Assembly: GCF_019320115.1 (NCBI RefSeq)
Contig: NC_089587.1
Coordinates: forward strand, 84,120,384 to 84,184,383
Reading direction: 5' to 3'
Source: Miscanthus floridulus
Lineage: Eukaryota; Streptophyta; Magnoliopsida; Poales; Poaceae
Length of the DNA stretch: 64,000 bases
Shown: positions 12,698-25,129 of the stretch, piece after piece
How the letters are laid out: the number at the start of each line of letters is the position of its first letter
Position numbering within the stretch: position 1 is the first letter of the stretch
Translations under genes and position numbers: made by a program
The notes under the pieces: model-generated
Seen by the model: the letters and a program-made list of their open reading frames with translations, nothing else
What the model was told of the DNA's origin: nothing
The model's database searches: none

Positions 12698-13441
12698 CAC
12701 AGTGGTGGAGGGAAGGGGTCTGAGGGGGGCTGACACCCCAACATTTCTATACCCCAATAATATGCTCCCTTAATTATCTACATAATACTCTAATTAACTA
12801 GTTAATAATACTATTTGTATTTTATTTTTTGTCCTCTACCCATATTAATCTTTAATATCATCTTGTATAAATAAGAAGTCTTCCTATTATTTTCTTCGTC
12901 TCTTTTGTTGTTTTTGTTATTGCCTACCAAATGTCTAGTTCATCCTACAGGCCACATTACACCCTCTAATCATCTTATATAATTAAAATTTAGTCTTCCT
13001 ATTATTTTCTCTATCTCCTTTGTTATTTCTGTTATGCCTACCAAATATGTAGTCCATCCCCACAGTACACCCTTTAATTGGCTTGTTAAATGTAATTAGT
13101 GCTTTCTTGTTTGTTCTCCTTCTGAATTGATCTCTAACAATATTTATATTATTTGGCATTAGTCTTCCTTATCTTCTTAATTTGTTGATGGTATTATCAT
13201 GAGTCTTTTCTCTGGCCTAAGATTACGTTGATCGGATGAATGTTACAAACCTAGAACTAATTAATTTTGTTCCCTTTTATATAAAATATTCAGTGCTTTT
13301 TAGTTTTTTATTTTTCTTTGGTATCGTAAAACAAATATTTATTTAGTTAATATATATACTCTAGTCATGTATGTATTTTGTCATGCATTGTTGTTGTCAG
13401 CTTGAACGGCCCCCCTATGGTCAAATCCTGGCTTCGCCCCC
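12698..13441. mobile_element. Short hAT-like non-autonomous insertion
   Basis: A 744-bp AT-rich stretch without transposase interrupts the outer hAT reading frame. It begins CACAGTGGTGGAGGG and ends CTGGCTTCGCCCCC, a degenerate version of the CAGTGGCGGAGCC-type hAT terminus. Flanks TAGTTGTT (12,690-12,697) and TTGTTGTT (13,442-13,449) fit an 8-bp duplication with one mismatch. Deleting the element and one flank copy rejoins the host frame as SSCFLDDFF. The exact ends could shift by a few bases. Confidence 0.65.
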
Positions 13442-14657
13442 TTGTTGTTTCCTTGATGATTTCTTCAACTATATGATCTTGATTGTGGCTAGTGGTAGCC
13501 CATCTTGTTAAAGGAAGGATAAGCTAATTGCAAAGTATTAGGAAGACTAGAAAGTGGCGAATTTTTTTAGGGAAGGGAAAGCACTAAAAAATAAATTTAG
13601 TTACAGCCGGAGAAATAAGGTGGGTTCTCATTTAACAACATTAGCTCATATGGGTCAATATGGAATTATGTTGTTATGGTCATATCCATGATTCATGAGA
13701 ACAAGCTAGTACTAGTCAATCAGGTGGTTTCTTGGATGCTCTTGATACTATTAGCAACGAGATGGATCTTCACTTCAATGAGGTACCATCGAAATTACTT
13801 GTTTGCTTCTCATGTTTTGATCCAAGAGACTCCTTTTCTAAGTTTGATATTATAATGATTGCTCAACTTACTAAAATATATGATTAATATTTGTCTACTT
13901 TTGATCGATCTATTATAAGGAAACAACTTTAGACATACATCCTTCATATAAGAAGAGTCAATCATTTCAAGGCTTGTCATGAGGAAGTTTGGCTATAAAG
14001 ATGGTAAAAACTAAAAAAATTCACTTTTCCATTAGTTTTATCACCTCATTAAGCTAGCATTGATTCGACATGTGGCAACGATCACTGTTCAAAAAAACTT
14101 CTAGGATACGAATATTGACATATTCACATAACACGACATCTGCTGAGTGGATTAATGACTTGACATTTTGTTACATTGAGAAAGAGATTTTTTAAAGGCC
14201 TTGATGGAGGTAAAATTAGGAAAAATTTCAAGACACAAAAAATCGGGCAATGGACATGCATAAGCCATCAAGATATGATTAGTTCTTTACTATTAAGCTA
14301 GTAGTATGTCTTCTCATAGCTGTGTACAATCTTGAGTTGTACTATTACATATAATCATATACCATACAATGATTAATTTATTCTTCAAATTGATAGGTTG
14401 ATTGTTTTAGCTCTTGGATAGTTGGATCTTGGTCATTGGCGTATGTTGAATTACTAATTATATTAAGGAGCTGTTATATATTGCAACCTATTTTACTAGG
14501 AGGTACCATCTTCAATCTTAAAATTCGCCATAACATTTATACTATTATTTGTGCGATATCAATAAGAATATGTTATGAATATGCAATTTTTGTACTATGA
14601 ATTATGTTTATCATGTGTGATCGCACCACCTAAAATTACGAGGAAGCTCCGTCACTG

Positions 14658-16949
14658 CTGGCATTTGAGTATGTAGAGGGTTTTTTGGATTGTTTGACAA
14701 CCATTGGTTAGTCTAGTGGGGTGTACAACAATGGGTTTTCAGTCTAGATTTAATTCCTTGTCCAAGTGCCCAACAATGTGTTGGATGGTCCAACTAACTT
14801 AGTCCAAACTCTAGTGTATGTTGTGGTAGCAGCATCTAGCTACTTGCATATGATCCACCAAGTGCCTGAACATGCACGATGATGACAAATTTGGAGGCTC
14901 AAGTATATATACCCCAACCCTCCTTTATTTAGGGCCAAACAAACCCATCATAAGACTCTCTTGAGCATTACTTTCAACCCCCATAATCTCAAATGCTTGA
15001 TTTGTGAGCTTTGAGTTAGGATTTCATAATATGAGATTCATTTTTACCCTTTTGTTTTGGAGCTACCCTTAGGTCCTCGATGGTTTGCGTTTGTTATTCT
15101 TGGACCTTCAAACTCTTAGATACTTGGCATTGCTTATGAAGCTCTCACAAAGAATGTGGTGAGCTCTGAGCATATTGTACCATTCAATGAATAGAGAAAG
15201 TTATCACAAGTTTTATCTTTGTGGTTTCTTGAGATAGGATAAGGTTCAAAGAGACTCATCTCATTATGAGGTCCTAAATGAAGATGTAGCCACTTTTTTG
15301 TGAGGGGACCAAACTTTTGGTAAACAAATCCAATGTTGATTGTATTGTCTTTGGATTGTTCTTGTGCTTAAACTTGTCTTTGAGATATTTGGGGATTTCA
15401 CTTGACCTACCCCATTATAAGGTTATTGTTATAGGTGACTAGATAGTCAACTGGCTTCATTCCCAAACCTTTGCCTCATGCAAAATCTAGTTATTGTTAC
15501 TATCTTGTTTGATTTGTGTAAGTTTTATTCTTTGGTTAGACCATCTAGAAAGTTGTCAGATCCTCTAATACTAAAACATCTAGTAAAGTGTTAGACAAGC
15601 TGGTTGTTTAATTTTCTCCATGAGTTGAAATATGCAGGAATGCCCATTCACTCCTACTCTAGGTGACATTTTAAGAGGATTAAGATCCTTAAAAATGAGT
15701 AGTGAGACATGTTTCCCTACTCTCTACATATAAGACCCAGAGAGGGAGAATGTACTCAAGATCACACATTTACCATGTGCTTGGGGTGCACATTGATAGC
15801 CAACTCAGCTAAGCTATCGTTTCACCTGGTGCAACACTTGCAAGACTTGGATAGCAGACTAGGTGGTGCATCTAGGTGGCATGCATCATGGAGGACCTCA
15901 AGCTCATGAGTGTTGTCAAGGCTTGCCACATGCTTGGGGTGGACATCAACAACCAAATCAGTTAAGTAGATATCTCACATTTAGCTTGAGTGTTGTCAGG
16001 TTGGCCACATTTTTTCTCGAAAACCGAAAACCAAACCAAACTAAACTGAAATGTTAGTTTTTGGGTTCGGCTTTGGTTTTTATGGTCCAAAACTTTGGTC
16101 ATTGATTTCGGCTTTGATTTCCCCATCCAACTAAATTGTAACACTAATAAACCCAAAGTCTCAAACCCCCATATTATGTGCATGCCACCCCCTCCTAGGC
16201 TCCCACCGTCCCACGTGTGCCATCTAGCCCAGAGCCCATAATCAGTTAACTAAGTTAAGAGCACCTAAGAATAATTCCCATGGCCCACCAGCCCACCCTC
16301 ACTCAGCCATCCTAAACTCTAACCTTCATAAGTCATACTCTTATGGTGGCAGCACAAGCAGGCGGTGAGCAGGCGGCGCACGTGGCCGCAACCGCACTAT
16401 GGCATGAGTAGGGGCGATTGCAGCAATGGTAAATAGGGAGCATGTGCGAGCAACAATGAAGAGTGAGCGGTGCGCATGGCAACAACTATGGTGACGAGGA
16501 TAGGGAGCAGCGTAGATAGGGTATAGCGTGCGTGGGTGGCAGCGGGGAGCAGGGAGCGGTGGTGCCAAGTAGGGAGCAGCGCTGGTGCAACAACGAGCGG
16601 CTCTGGTGGCTACAATCAGCGAGTTCGGTTAGTACAATTTGAATAGAAAAACTGATGCCAAAAGCTAACACCAAATTAGCTGGTTTCTTGCTCTAAAGAT
16701 AACCGATTATGTTTTGATTCATAAAAAATGATGTTTTGGCAAACCGAACAAACCAAACCAAAATGTCAAATTTAATAGATTGGCCAGTCCTACTTAGGGT
16801 GGCACTTGCAGGACCTAATTGAGTAAACCAGGTGGTGCATCCATATGGCATGCACATGATTAAGTAAACCAGCCATTGGATGGATTGCATGTGCCTGACC
16901 TCCTTTCTTTCGAGTACCACCACTACACTAACCACCTAGGTAGTGGCTA
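14658..16949. other. Intergenic, no gene recognised
   Basis: Short open frames only. Two related stretches (15,832-15,892 and 16,803-16,860, both with ggtggtgcat and ggcatgca words) flank a segment rich in aaccaaacc/ggttcgg motifs at 16,010-16,770. This suggests a split repeat or insertion, but no clean termini were found. Confidence 0.35.
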
Positions 16950-17545
16950 CTATGTAGAGCAATAGCGACTGCTCATTGAGGGGAGAAACTAGAATATGAG
17001 GTTGGGTGAGGAAGTTCTTGAGATCATTGAAGGCTTGTAGGGCCTCTTGAGTCCATTGCTAGTTTGGTGTCTTGTGGAGGAGCACATATAGGGGGAATCC
17101 TCTCTCGCTGAGTTGAGAGACGAATCGGCTTAGGGACGCTAAGCACCCCATCAACTTCTGCGTGTCCTTGAGTTTTCTAGTGGACCCATTTTGAGGGCAA
17201 CTTTCACCTTTAGGATTCACTTCGATTATTCGTGCTGAGATAATGTATCCCATTAGTTTACCTAAAGGAACATTGAAGGTGCACTTCTCTGGGTTTAGCT
17301 TTATATCATACTTTCAGAGGTTATCGGAAGTATTTGAGAGGTCTCGGATGAGTTCCTTAGCCTTTCTTGACTTAATGATTATGTCATTGACATAGGCTTC
17401 TACATTTCTATTGATCTACGTGTGCAAATAGAGCTGCATGCACTGCTGGTATGTAGCCCTTGTATTCTTCAACTTGAAAGGCATTGTTATGAAACAATAT
17501 GAGTCGATTAGGGAGAAGAACAATGTAGCTAGCTGGTCAGACTCC
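16950..17545 (-). pseudogene. Degenerate Ty3/gypsy reverse transcriptase fragment
   Basis: Minus-strand translation with frame changes shows the end of the reverse transcriptase palm and its connection: NVEAYVNDI near 17,370-17,410, KLNPEKC near 17,285, MGYIISARIIEVNP near 17,212-17,253, then LSRFVSQLSERGFPLYVLL. This matches the pol of Tat-type gypsy elements such as the two others here. The catalytic Tyr-x-Asp-Asp has become Tyr-Val-Asn-Asp, and several stops are present. No LTRs are attached. Confidence 0.72.
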
Positions 17546-17929
17546 TTCATTCTTCAACGCCCTCTCACTAAGGAGAAGCCTTCCTCAGACTAGATCTACT
17601 CTCCACCAACCACACTCATACCATAGACTTCTCCTAGCTAGATCTACCTAGATGAGCCCAACAGTGGTGATGGATAGAGCCCTCCAGTTGGTGCCTCCCA
17701 CAAAAACATCCACACATGTGCTTTCAGAGGCCAGCTCCAACAAGCCCAGTAGATCCCCACCCACCATCTATGACTTATTGCCTAGCATCTATAAGGTCAG
17801 TGCCTCCCTATCTAGCCACTGCCCTTGCTAGCTATAAGCTTGGCACCTTATGGCTAGGTTACCTCAGGGCCTCTCTAGTCCTGCCATCACTAACACGCCA
17901 TCTGGCCACTGCTCTTGCTAGTTGTAAGC
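17546..17929. other. Short unassigned stretch
   Basis: It contains a partly repeated phrase (gccactgcccttgctagct near 17,817 and ggccactgctcttgctagtt near 17,902). No gene or transposon end is recognised. Confidence 0.35.
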
Positions 17930-18110
17930 TTGTGGGTGTGTGCCTACGTGCGTGCGTGCATGCATGCATGTGCATGGTGTGTGCATGTGTGTGCACACAT
18001 GTGTGTGTCAGGGGCCGTGTGTGCGTGCGCGTGTGTGTACATGCGTGTGTGTTTGTGCATACGTGCGCATGCGCAAGTGTGTGTGCATGTGCGCATGTGT
18101 GTGTCCTAGG
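17930..18110. repeat. TG-rich imperfect microsatellite
   Basis: About 180 bases of alternating tg/cg/ca words (gtgtgtgcatgtgtgtgc type). Open frames here on both strands are artefacts of this composition. Confidence 0.9.
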
Positions 18111-18452
18111 GATAGATCCTAGCAAACCCTAGATCAAAACTAGCTTACGCTCTCCTACCATCTCTCTCTCGTTGTAAGAACTTGACTTGAGCATTCTAAC
18201 CCGAAGAAATCATTGCTGGACATAGGTCTCAGAGGCCCAAACCAGGATAAACCTCTGTCTTGAGTTCTAAACTACCAAAGTCCCACACATCGACCCATAG
18301 ATTGATCCACTAAACACTATGACATGAAAGTTGTGTTGTGCTCTTTGTTTCCGCATATATAGATCATCTCATTTGAAGCTCAGAAGGACATATAATTTAT
18401 TTTCCAAAAGATCGGTTGCTACTACTCATGGCATCTAGGATCTTGGACCAAC

Positions 18453-18455
<3 letters not shown>
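18102..18455 (+). repeat. Tandem duplication, copy 1
   Basis: This roughly 350-bp block runs from gatagatcctagcaaaccct to ggatcttggaccaaccatg. It is repeated from 18,541 with about 433-bp spacing, including the TG tract. The second copy is continuous up to 18,760 and resumes at 24,605-24,745 after the LTR insertion. Shared phrases include aacttgacttgagcattcta and atatatagatcatctcattt. Confidence 0.85.
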
Positions 18456-18490
<35 letters not shown>

Positions 18491-18545
18491 TACGTGTGTG
18501 TGTGTGTGTGCATGTGTGTGCGTGCGTATGTGTGCACGCATGTCC
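18456..18545. repeat. (TG)n microsatellite
   Basis: A nearly pure tgtgtgtg tract followed by interrupted tg/ca words. It separates the two copies of the local duplication, and a similar tract precedes copy 1. Confidence 0.95.
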
Positions 18546-18760
18546 TGGGGATAGATCCTAGCAAACCCTAGATCAGAATTAGCTTACGCTCTCCTACCAC
18601 CTCTCTCTCTCATTGTAAGAACTTGACTTGAGCATTCTAACACGAAGAAATCGCTGATGGACATAGGGATCATCAAGGCTTGAACGAGGATAAACCTCTA
18701 TGTCTTGAGTGCTAAACCACTAAAGTCTCATGCATTGACCTATAGATCGATCCACTAATC
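18541..18760 (+). repeat. Tandem duplication, copy 2 (left part)
   Basis: Matches 18,102-18,320 with scattered substitutions. It stops at gatccactaatc, where the LTR element (TGTAACACCC...) begins. The remainder of the copy resumes after the insertion at 24,605. Confidence 0.83.
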
Positions 18761-21700
18761 TGTAACACCCTCGGTGTTACGCCCTAAATAAATTACTAAA
18801 CCATGTCATGAGCATCATGTTTATGTGATAACGCATGTGGTAGAATGTGTGGATGATTTTTTTGTAACTTAAAATGATCAATAAAAATGTTAAATGAAAA
18901 GCTACTCCATAATTCATGTATATCAAGTAGGGTTGAAAACCAATTTTTATTGAACAAAAACACTATAGAACATATATGTAGCACTTAAATAAAGTTTGGA
19001 GTATGGACTTTGTAGATGGCAATCCTTGCTGTTGAAAAATAACTTCACTAGCTAATGCTTCTAATGGCCAAGAAATGCAACTTGGAATCAAGTTCAGCTC
19101 AAAGACTTAGAATATTTTCAAGTTTATAGACAGCAAGACAATGCCATGTTTGGCAATTTATTTTATGAAATTGAGTTAAGGGATGGTGTCGTGTTTTAGC
19201 TCGGGTTGATAGCCTCACATGCCATCTTGAGCATGGTGAAGATGATTTAGGTCCAGAAGCATCTGTTTAGTTGTTATAGGCGCTTTAAAATTCGTGCAAG
19301 ACATGATTTTGGGCTAGTTCACCGACTGCAACTACCCTATCCTAGCCGCCACTGGCTCTGTCATGTGGAGCCACCGTTGCTACTCGCACGGTTGAGCGGC
19401 GTGGCCGCCTGCCTCGCTGCGCTGCCGCCCTACCGACCTGCCTCATGCCATGACGTAGCCACTGTAGGTGCCGTCGCCTCACCATCACGTCCGTGCCTCC
19501 CACTACACCTCTACCCTGCTGCTGGCCCGGTTTGGTGCTCGCCGCTATCGCGCGCATGTGGTGGAGCTCACCATCGTCTTGCCATTGATGGCACTACGGC
19601 CGTGCGGGCCATGCTGGTCAATGGACGCACATGCTTGTCCAATTATGTCCACGCGTGTGATGCCGTGATCACATCGATCACATCCTACCAAGGCAAGGCG
19701 GTGCTGAGCCCACCTGCCGGCCTCGTCTCCCTCTTTCTCTCTGTTGACCGTCGTCAAGCCGCGACACCAAATTACTCAGCGATCGATCACCTCCATTTAA
19801 TTCATCGCATCCACGACTTCACCATCACGTCCTCTCGCTACCTGACCCCACCCAGCCATGAAGAAGGCACTGCCAAGCTCCAATTTAGAGCTTTTTTCAC
19901 CACCATGCCATTAAGGCTATGCTCGGCCATGGTCAAGGGCAGCCCTCCAACCACCCATCCCGAACCAATTCACCTGCACCACTAGCTTTGCCTTGACTCC
20001 CTCTTCACCCTGCGCGCCTTAGCCGAACCGCTACCGCCTCCCCGTCATCGCTGACTCGACCGTGCCGCTATGGTACGCCGCTGCATGGCTCGGCCGCATG
20101 TGGCCAGCTAAAAGGTCCTAATGGCTAGAGGGGGGTGAATAGCCTATTAAAAAATTCTACAACAACACTTAACAAACCAGTTAGACAATTATGAGACGAA
20201 GCAAGTGTTGTGCTAGCCTACTAAAAAGCAAGCCACCTACCACAATTCTAGTTTATATAGTTTCTATCCACACAATAGCTATGACACTACACTAAGTTAG
20301 TGTGCTCTCAAAAGCTAACTAAAGAGCCACACTAACCAAACTAACAAGCTCTCACAACTAGCTACACTAAAGAGCTTGACAACTAGTTTGTTGTAATGTA
20401 ATGAGAGTGAGAAAGAAGGTTATACCGCCGTGTCGAGGAAGGAGCCAATCAATCACAAGAATGAATAACAATGAAGACCAATCACCTCAGAATCAAATGA
20501 TGAACACAATGATTTTTTATCGAGGTTCACTTGCTTGCCGGCAAGCTACTCCTCGTTGTGGCGATTCATTCACTTGGAGGTTCACGCGCTAATTGGTATC
20601 ACATGCCAAACCCTCAATAGGGTGCTGCACAACCAACACAAGATGAGGATCACACAAGCCATGAGCAATCCACTAGAGTACCTTTTGGCTCTCCACTAGA
20701 GAAAGGTTAAGAACCCCTCACAATCACCATGATCGGAGCCGGAGACAATCACCAACCTCCGCTCGATGATCCTCACTGCTCCAAGCCATCTAGGTGGCGG
20801 CAACCACTAAGAGCAACAAGCGAATCCCGCAGCAAAACACGAACACCAAGTGCCTCTAAATGCAAACACTCAAGCAATGCACTTGGATTCTCTCACAATC
20901 TCACAAAGATGATGAATCAATGATGGAGATGAGTGGGAGGGCTTTGGCTAAGCTCACAAGGTTGCTATGTCAATGCAAATGGATAAGAGAGTGAGCTTGA
21001 GCCAGCCATGGGGCTTAAATAGAAGCCCCCATGTAATAGAGTCGTTGTACCCCTTCACTAGGCACAACACGGGGTGACCGGACGCTCCGGTCATATTGAT
21101 CGGGCGCTAGACCTCTGCGTTCGGTCACGCGATGTGCGCCACGTGTCCCCTCTCTTCAAATGTTGATCGCTCGATCTCAATGGTCAAGTGACGACCAGAT
21201 GCAGCAACTCAAAGTGACCACACACTGGACCTCAGCGTTCGGTCGTTTCCAGTAAGCATCCAGAGATGACTTTTCATGACCGGATGCGTGCTCGACCGGA
21301 CTCACCCAGCGTTCAGTCACACGACAAATTCCCTGTGCACTGCCACGTCAACTAGACTGGATGCAGCCCTCCAACGTCTAGTCACTAAGTGTCCTAGCAT
21401 CCGGTCAGAGACCGACGCTACATGCCCTCTGCTGCTACTGACCGGATGTGCCGGTCCAACCGAGACCAGCGTCTAGTCACTTACAGTGACCTCTGTCTTT
21501 TTTGTCTAGGGCATCGGTGGCACCGTTGGACTATCCGCACTCAACAGGCAGACACTTCGTCGGTGAAGTTCCTAACCCTTGCTCAAATATGCCAACCACC
21601 AAGTGTATCACCTTGTGCACATGTGTTTGCATATTTTCACAAACATTTTCAAGGGTGTTAGCACTCCATTAGATCCTAAATGCATATGCAATGAGTTAGA

Positions 21701-24604
21701 GCATCTAGTGGCACTTTGATAACCGCATTCCGATACGAGTTTCACCCCTCTTAATAGTATGGCTATCAAACCTAAATGTGATCACACTCACTAAGTGTCT
21801 CGATCACCAAAACAAAATGGCTCCTACCATTTATACCTTTGCCTTGAGTCTTTTGTTTTTCTCTTTCTTCTTTTTAAGTCCAAGCGCTTGATCATCACCA
21901 TGGCATCACCATCATCATGATCTTCATTTGCTTCACCACTTGGAATGTGCTACCTATCTCATGATCACTTGATAAACTAGGTTAGCACTTAGGATTTCAT
22001 CAACTCACCAAAACCAAACTAGAGCTTTCACCAGCCCTTCTCTGTCACCCTCTTCTCCACCCACCACTTCGGTTAGGTCCATGGTAGTGTCTTGATACTC
22101 ACTCGCTAGCCAGTTAGGTCATTAGGTGCTCAGGTTCATCGGGACAGTCGCGCCACCATTGTGGATGGCCGCGCGCCGCCGCAGCTAACTCCAGTGTGTC
22201 CTGCCACCCCGTGTTGCTGCTCGGCGTAGGCGGTGGGACCATAGTTGAATGTTGGCCTGACTAACGAGCTAGTATGGGTCTCTGGTGGCCGACGTGGCCA
22301 CCCCATGCCACCGCTTGCCATGCCGCCAGGCATGGGTTAGCCAGGGGTGCGTGCGGGGGAATTCTAGGGAAGCCGAGGGGTTAACTGAGAAGTACTAAGA
22401 GAGGAGAAAATAGTGTTAGTACTTAGTTGTAAATTAGGAGGAGTTTGAGGTCTCTTTTATAAAATCACCAGCACACGAGGGCTTCCCCCTACGAGGGCCA
22501 TCTCCGCGTGGGCCGTATCTGCAGGCTGCCACGCCAGCACGCGCGCTGGGTCACGCAGGCCGCGCATGTGGGCCGCGCGGGAGATTCACTTTTATTTTTT
22601 TCTAAGGAATTAGAAATGGTTTTCTAATTTAATTTCTGAGCTGATCTTTGGTAATTAATATAAAATCATGTAGGTGTCCAAAAATTATGAAACAAATTTT
22701 GTTAGGTTCCTAAAATTGTGATCTATCTGTTGGTGTATTTAGTTCATACTTATATGTGTTGATATTAGGAGTTATTAAATCATTTGAGAATGCTTAATAA
22801 TATTAAGTTAATTATTGTAGGAATTTTTATGGTAAATTGGTGATAGCTTTAGTCCTAAAATTTTTATGGTATCTTCATTGTATTATTATGTGCTCACTAT
22901 AATTTTTGTAGCCTTAGAATAGACTAAGCATTAGGGTAGTTAAATGCTCTTTGTTTCAATATACATTAAATCACTAGTAGAAATAAAGATATATCCTTAA
23001 TTTGCCAAGCTAAGAGTTTGTTAGTTGAACCCAACACTTTGCTTGATGAAGATGATAGTTAGCTTAGTATCTTAGTCATTAGAGCTAGCTTAGTAGCTTG
23101 GTGTGCATATTCTTATTTTAAGAGTTGTTGTTGCCTAAATGTTAAATGGTTACATCATCATCGCATGCATGTAGAGAATGAGTTGGTGGAGATAGTGACC
23201 ATAGATGATCGTGAGTTCGAGGAGATCATCAAAAAATATGAGGAGGAGGTCCTTGTGAGGGAGGAGGTCCTAGAGCCACCACCGACTGACTCGGCTGACA
23301 TCACGCCTGCCCAAGGCAAGCCCCGGTGCATAACTCTTATTTTTTATAATCACTATATGTATATATGTGATGTGCATTTACGTTACAGAAATTTTATAGA
23401 AACCACATGCATAGATATATCTATCCTATGAGTCTTACTAGTGTAGGTTCGAGTAGCTGCTATGCTTAGGTTTTTGGTAGTGTGAGTAACCTACCGTTAC
23501 TCACAATAGGTGATTATTATAATTACTCTCATGATAAAAATGATGAAAGGAAAATGGAGACCGGGCAGAGATATGGTATGTGTATTGGTGGGTGTAACGA
23601 GTTGTGTCCCGCGACCATGGGGCTTAGCTTGGTTATGCTATTTTCCTTGTCCATGTCAATTGAGGACCGTCCGTTGCTGTGGACGGTAGTTAGGTCACAG
23701 ACTTATTATCCTAATCACGTACTTGCTTATGAAAGCGGGAAGACTCATTACGCTCTTGTCGTGGGTTCTGGCTCTTTCTAGACCGACTAATTGGAGGCGA
23801 GGAAAGGTGAAGGTCTAAGCACCATATTGAGATCGGGTCTCAAGTGTGGGGGCTTGGAGTCCAAGTTTAGACAGGGACCTAAACCCCATGATAAGAGTGA
23901 AATGGGTTACCTAGTTGGGATACATTGGTTCACGAATTGCCATTTCCATGAGACGATATGACTTGGCTATGGTCTAGCACCGTAGTAAGAACTAGAATAT
24001 GAAAGATGGTAAATTGGTTATGATTGCTCAACCCTTGCTTGAAAGTAGAACAGGTGCTTACCTAGAATGGTTAGCTCATGACTGCTAATTAAACTTGATC
24101 TTAAGGATGTACTTCTAGTAATGCTTTTCGCAAACAAAAAGAAAACAACAAACCCATATTGCCTATCATACCCCTTGAAGTCGGGAAACTATTCCCACTA
24201 GTCGGGTAAGTCTTATGAGTACATTGTGTACTCAGGGTTTATTTTACCCTATTGCAGGTGCAGCTTGAGGAGTAGCTCTTATGTGGAGGATTCTTCTAGT
24301 GGGCATAGACGGATCCTTGTATCATTTCCGCTAGATATTTATTTTCATTCTGCTGTTTAATTATCATACTCTGAACCCTGGTATTGTAATAAATAATTTT
24401 AAGAACTCTTGTTGTATGAAATAGACTAAGTATTGTAAGCTCATACTCATTATTGGATTCTAGAGGTAAAACGTGGATTGATTCGAGTTCTCCCGTAGGG
24501 TGTGCTTGACGGAACTATCCGATGTAGCTAACTTTTAAGGTGCTTAGTGTCTAGTGGAAGACGAGTGCCTCCGAAAGCGTGTTATTTCGGGTGGTTCTAC
24601 CACA
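18761..24604 (+). mobile_element. Long LTR (solo LTR or LTR-only derivative), TSD TAATC
   Basis: The element starts TGTAACACCCTCGG, ends GGTGGTTCTACCACA and is flanked by TAATC (18,756-18,760 and 24,605-24,609). Without the nested insertion it is about 3.9 kb. I see no gag or pol, no primer-binding site and no second LTR. A solo LTR of a long-LTR family is the simplest reading; a large non-autonomous element cannot be excluded. Orientation is assumed from the aataaa-containing stretch near 24,387 close to the right end. Confidence 0.72.
20109..22030 (-). mobile_element. Solo LTR (1,922 bp), TSD CCAGC
   Basis: Read on the minus strand it starts TGAAAGCTCTAGTTTGG and ends ATTAGGACCTTTTA (usual TG...CA end with one change). 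CCAGC flanks it on both sides (20,104-20,108 and 22,031-22,035). There is no internal retroviral coding. It contains many ccggt/gaccgg words at 21,070-21,480. It sits inside the longer LTR at 18,761-24,604 and is therefore the younger insertion. Confidence 0.8.
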
Positions 24605-24745
24605 TAATCACTGTCGCATGAAAGTCATTTTGTGCTCTTTGTTTCACATATATAGATCATCTCATTTGAAGCTTAGAAGGACATAGGATTTCCAAAATAT
24701 TTGTTGCTACTACACATGGCATCTGGGATCTTGGACCAACCATGC
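24605..24745 (+). repeat. Tandem duplication, copy 2 (right part)
   Basis: Resumes the sequence interrupted at 18,760 and matches 18,310-18,456 (gtgctctttgtttc, ggatcttggaccaaccatg). This proves the LTR element inserted after the duplication. Confidence 0.83.
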
Positions 24746-25129
24746 GTGCCAAGGATGGTATCCACCACCATGATATATGTGGAGACCTAGGTAGAGAGGA
24801 GCTTGCAAGCTCTCCTCACCACCACATCATGCAATTGTTATCTAGGAGCACCAGCGATGATGGTGAGATAGGGTCAGTGGAGCGATGAGCGACGACCATT
24901 GTAATAGTCCTAGTCTTCATCCTTCATCTCCTTCCTGCTCTATTTTCTCCATATCCGATTGGGGTCATCCGCATGCTAGAAATGTCGCTCGCCAATAATA
25001 ACAATGGAACAAGGACACAGCTGCATCCTTGTAACCATATCCTCATATGTATTGATGCATTTAAAAGTGCTATTTTCAATTATTGCATACTTGGGTGTAG
25101 TTGACAACTTTTCCATTATAAATCATTTA

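Larger units (their letters stand above)
9480..14657 (+). mobile_element. Outer hAT transposon, decayed, split by two insertions
   Basis: Fragments of one hAT transposase (TTF-type zinc finger/DUF4371 class) read in order on the plus strand. They are LEYSVSKDEAY near 9775-9807 with neighbouring zinc-finger sequence, the DUF4371-like part at 10,030-10,740, a CFAHQ segment at 12,634-12,697, its continuation at 13,450-13,800 (ELLVCFSCFDPRDSFSKFD near 13,790), and the C-terminal dimerisation region to about 14,290. The right end is GCTCCGTCACTG at 14,646-14,657, fitting the hAT terminal form CAGTGxCGGAGC. The left terminus was not found. Many stops and frameshifts show it is dead. The gaps are the insertions at 10,742-12,625 and 12,698-13,441. 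Confidence 0.75.

Noticed and set aside
16010..16790. Segment with aaccaaacc and ggttcgg motifs near both edges
   Set aside because: The motifs are in direct, not inverted, orientation and no target duplication was found, so no element is called.
17859..18132. Cys/Val- and His/Thr-rich open frames
   Set aside because: They are translations of the TG/CA microsatellite in different frames.
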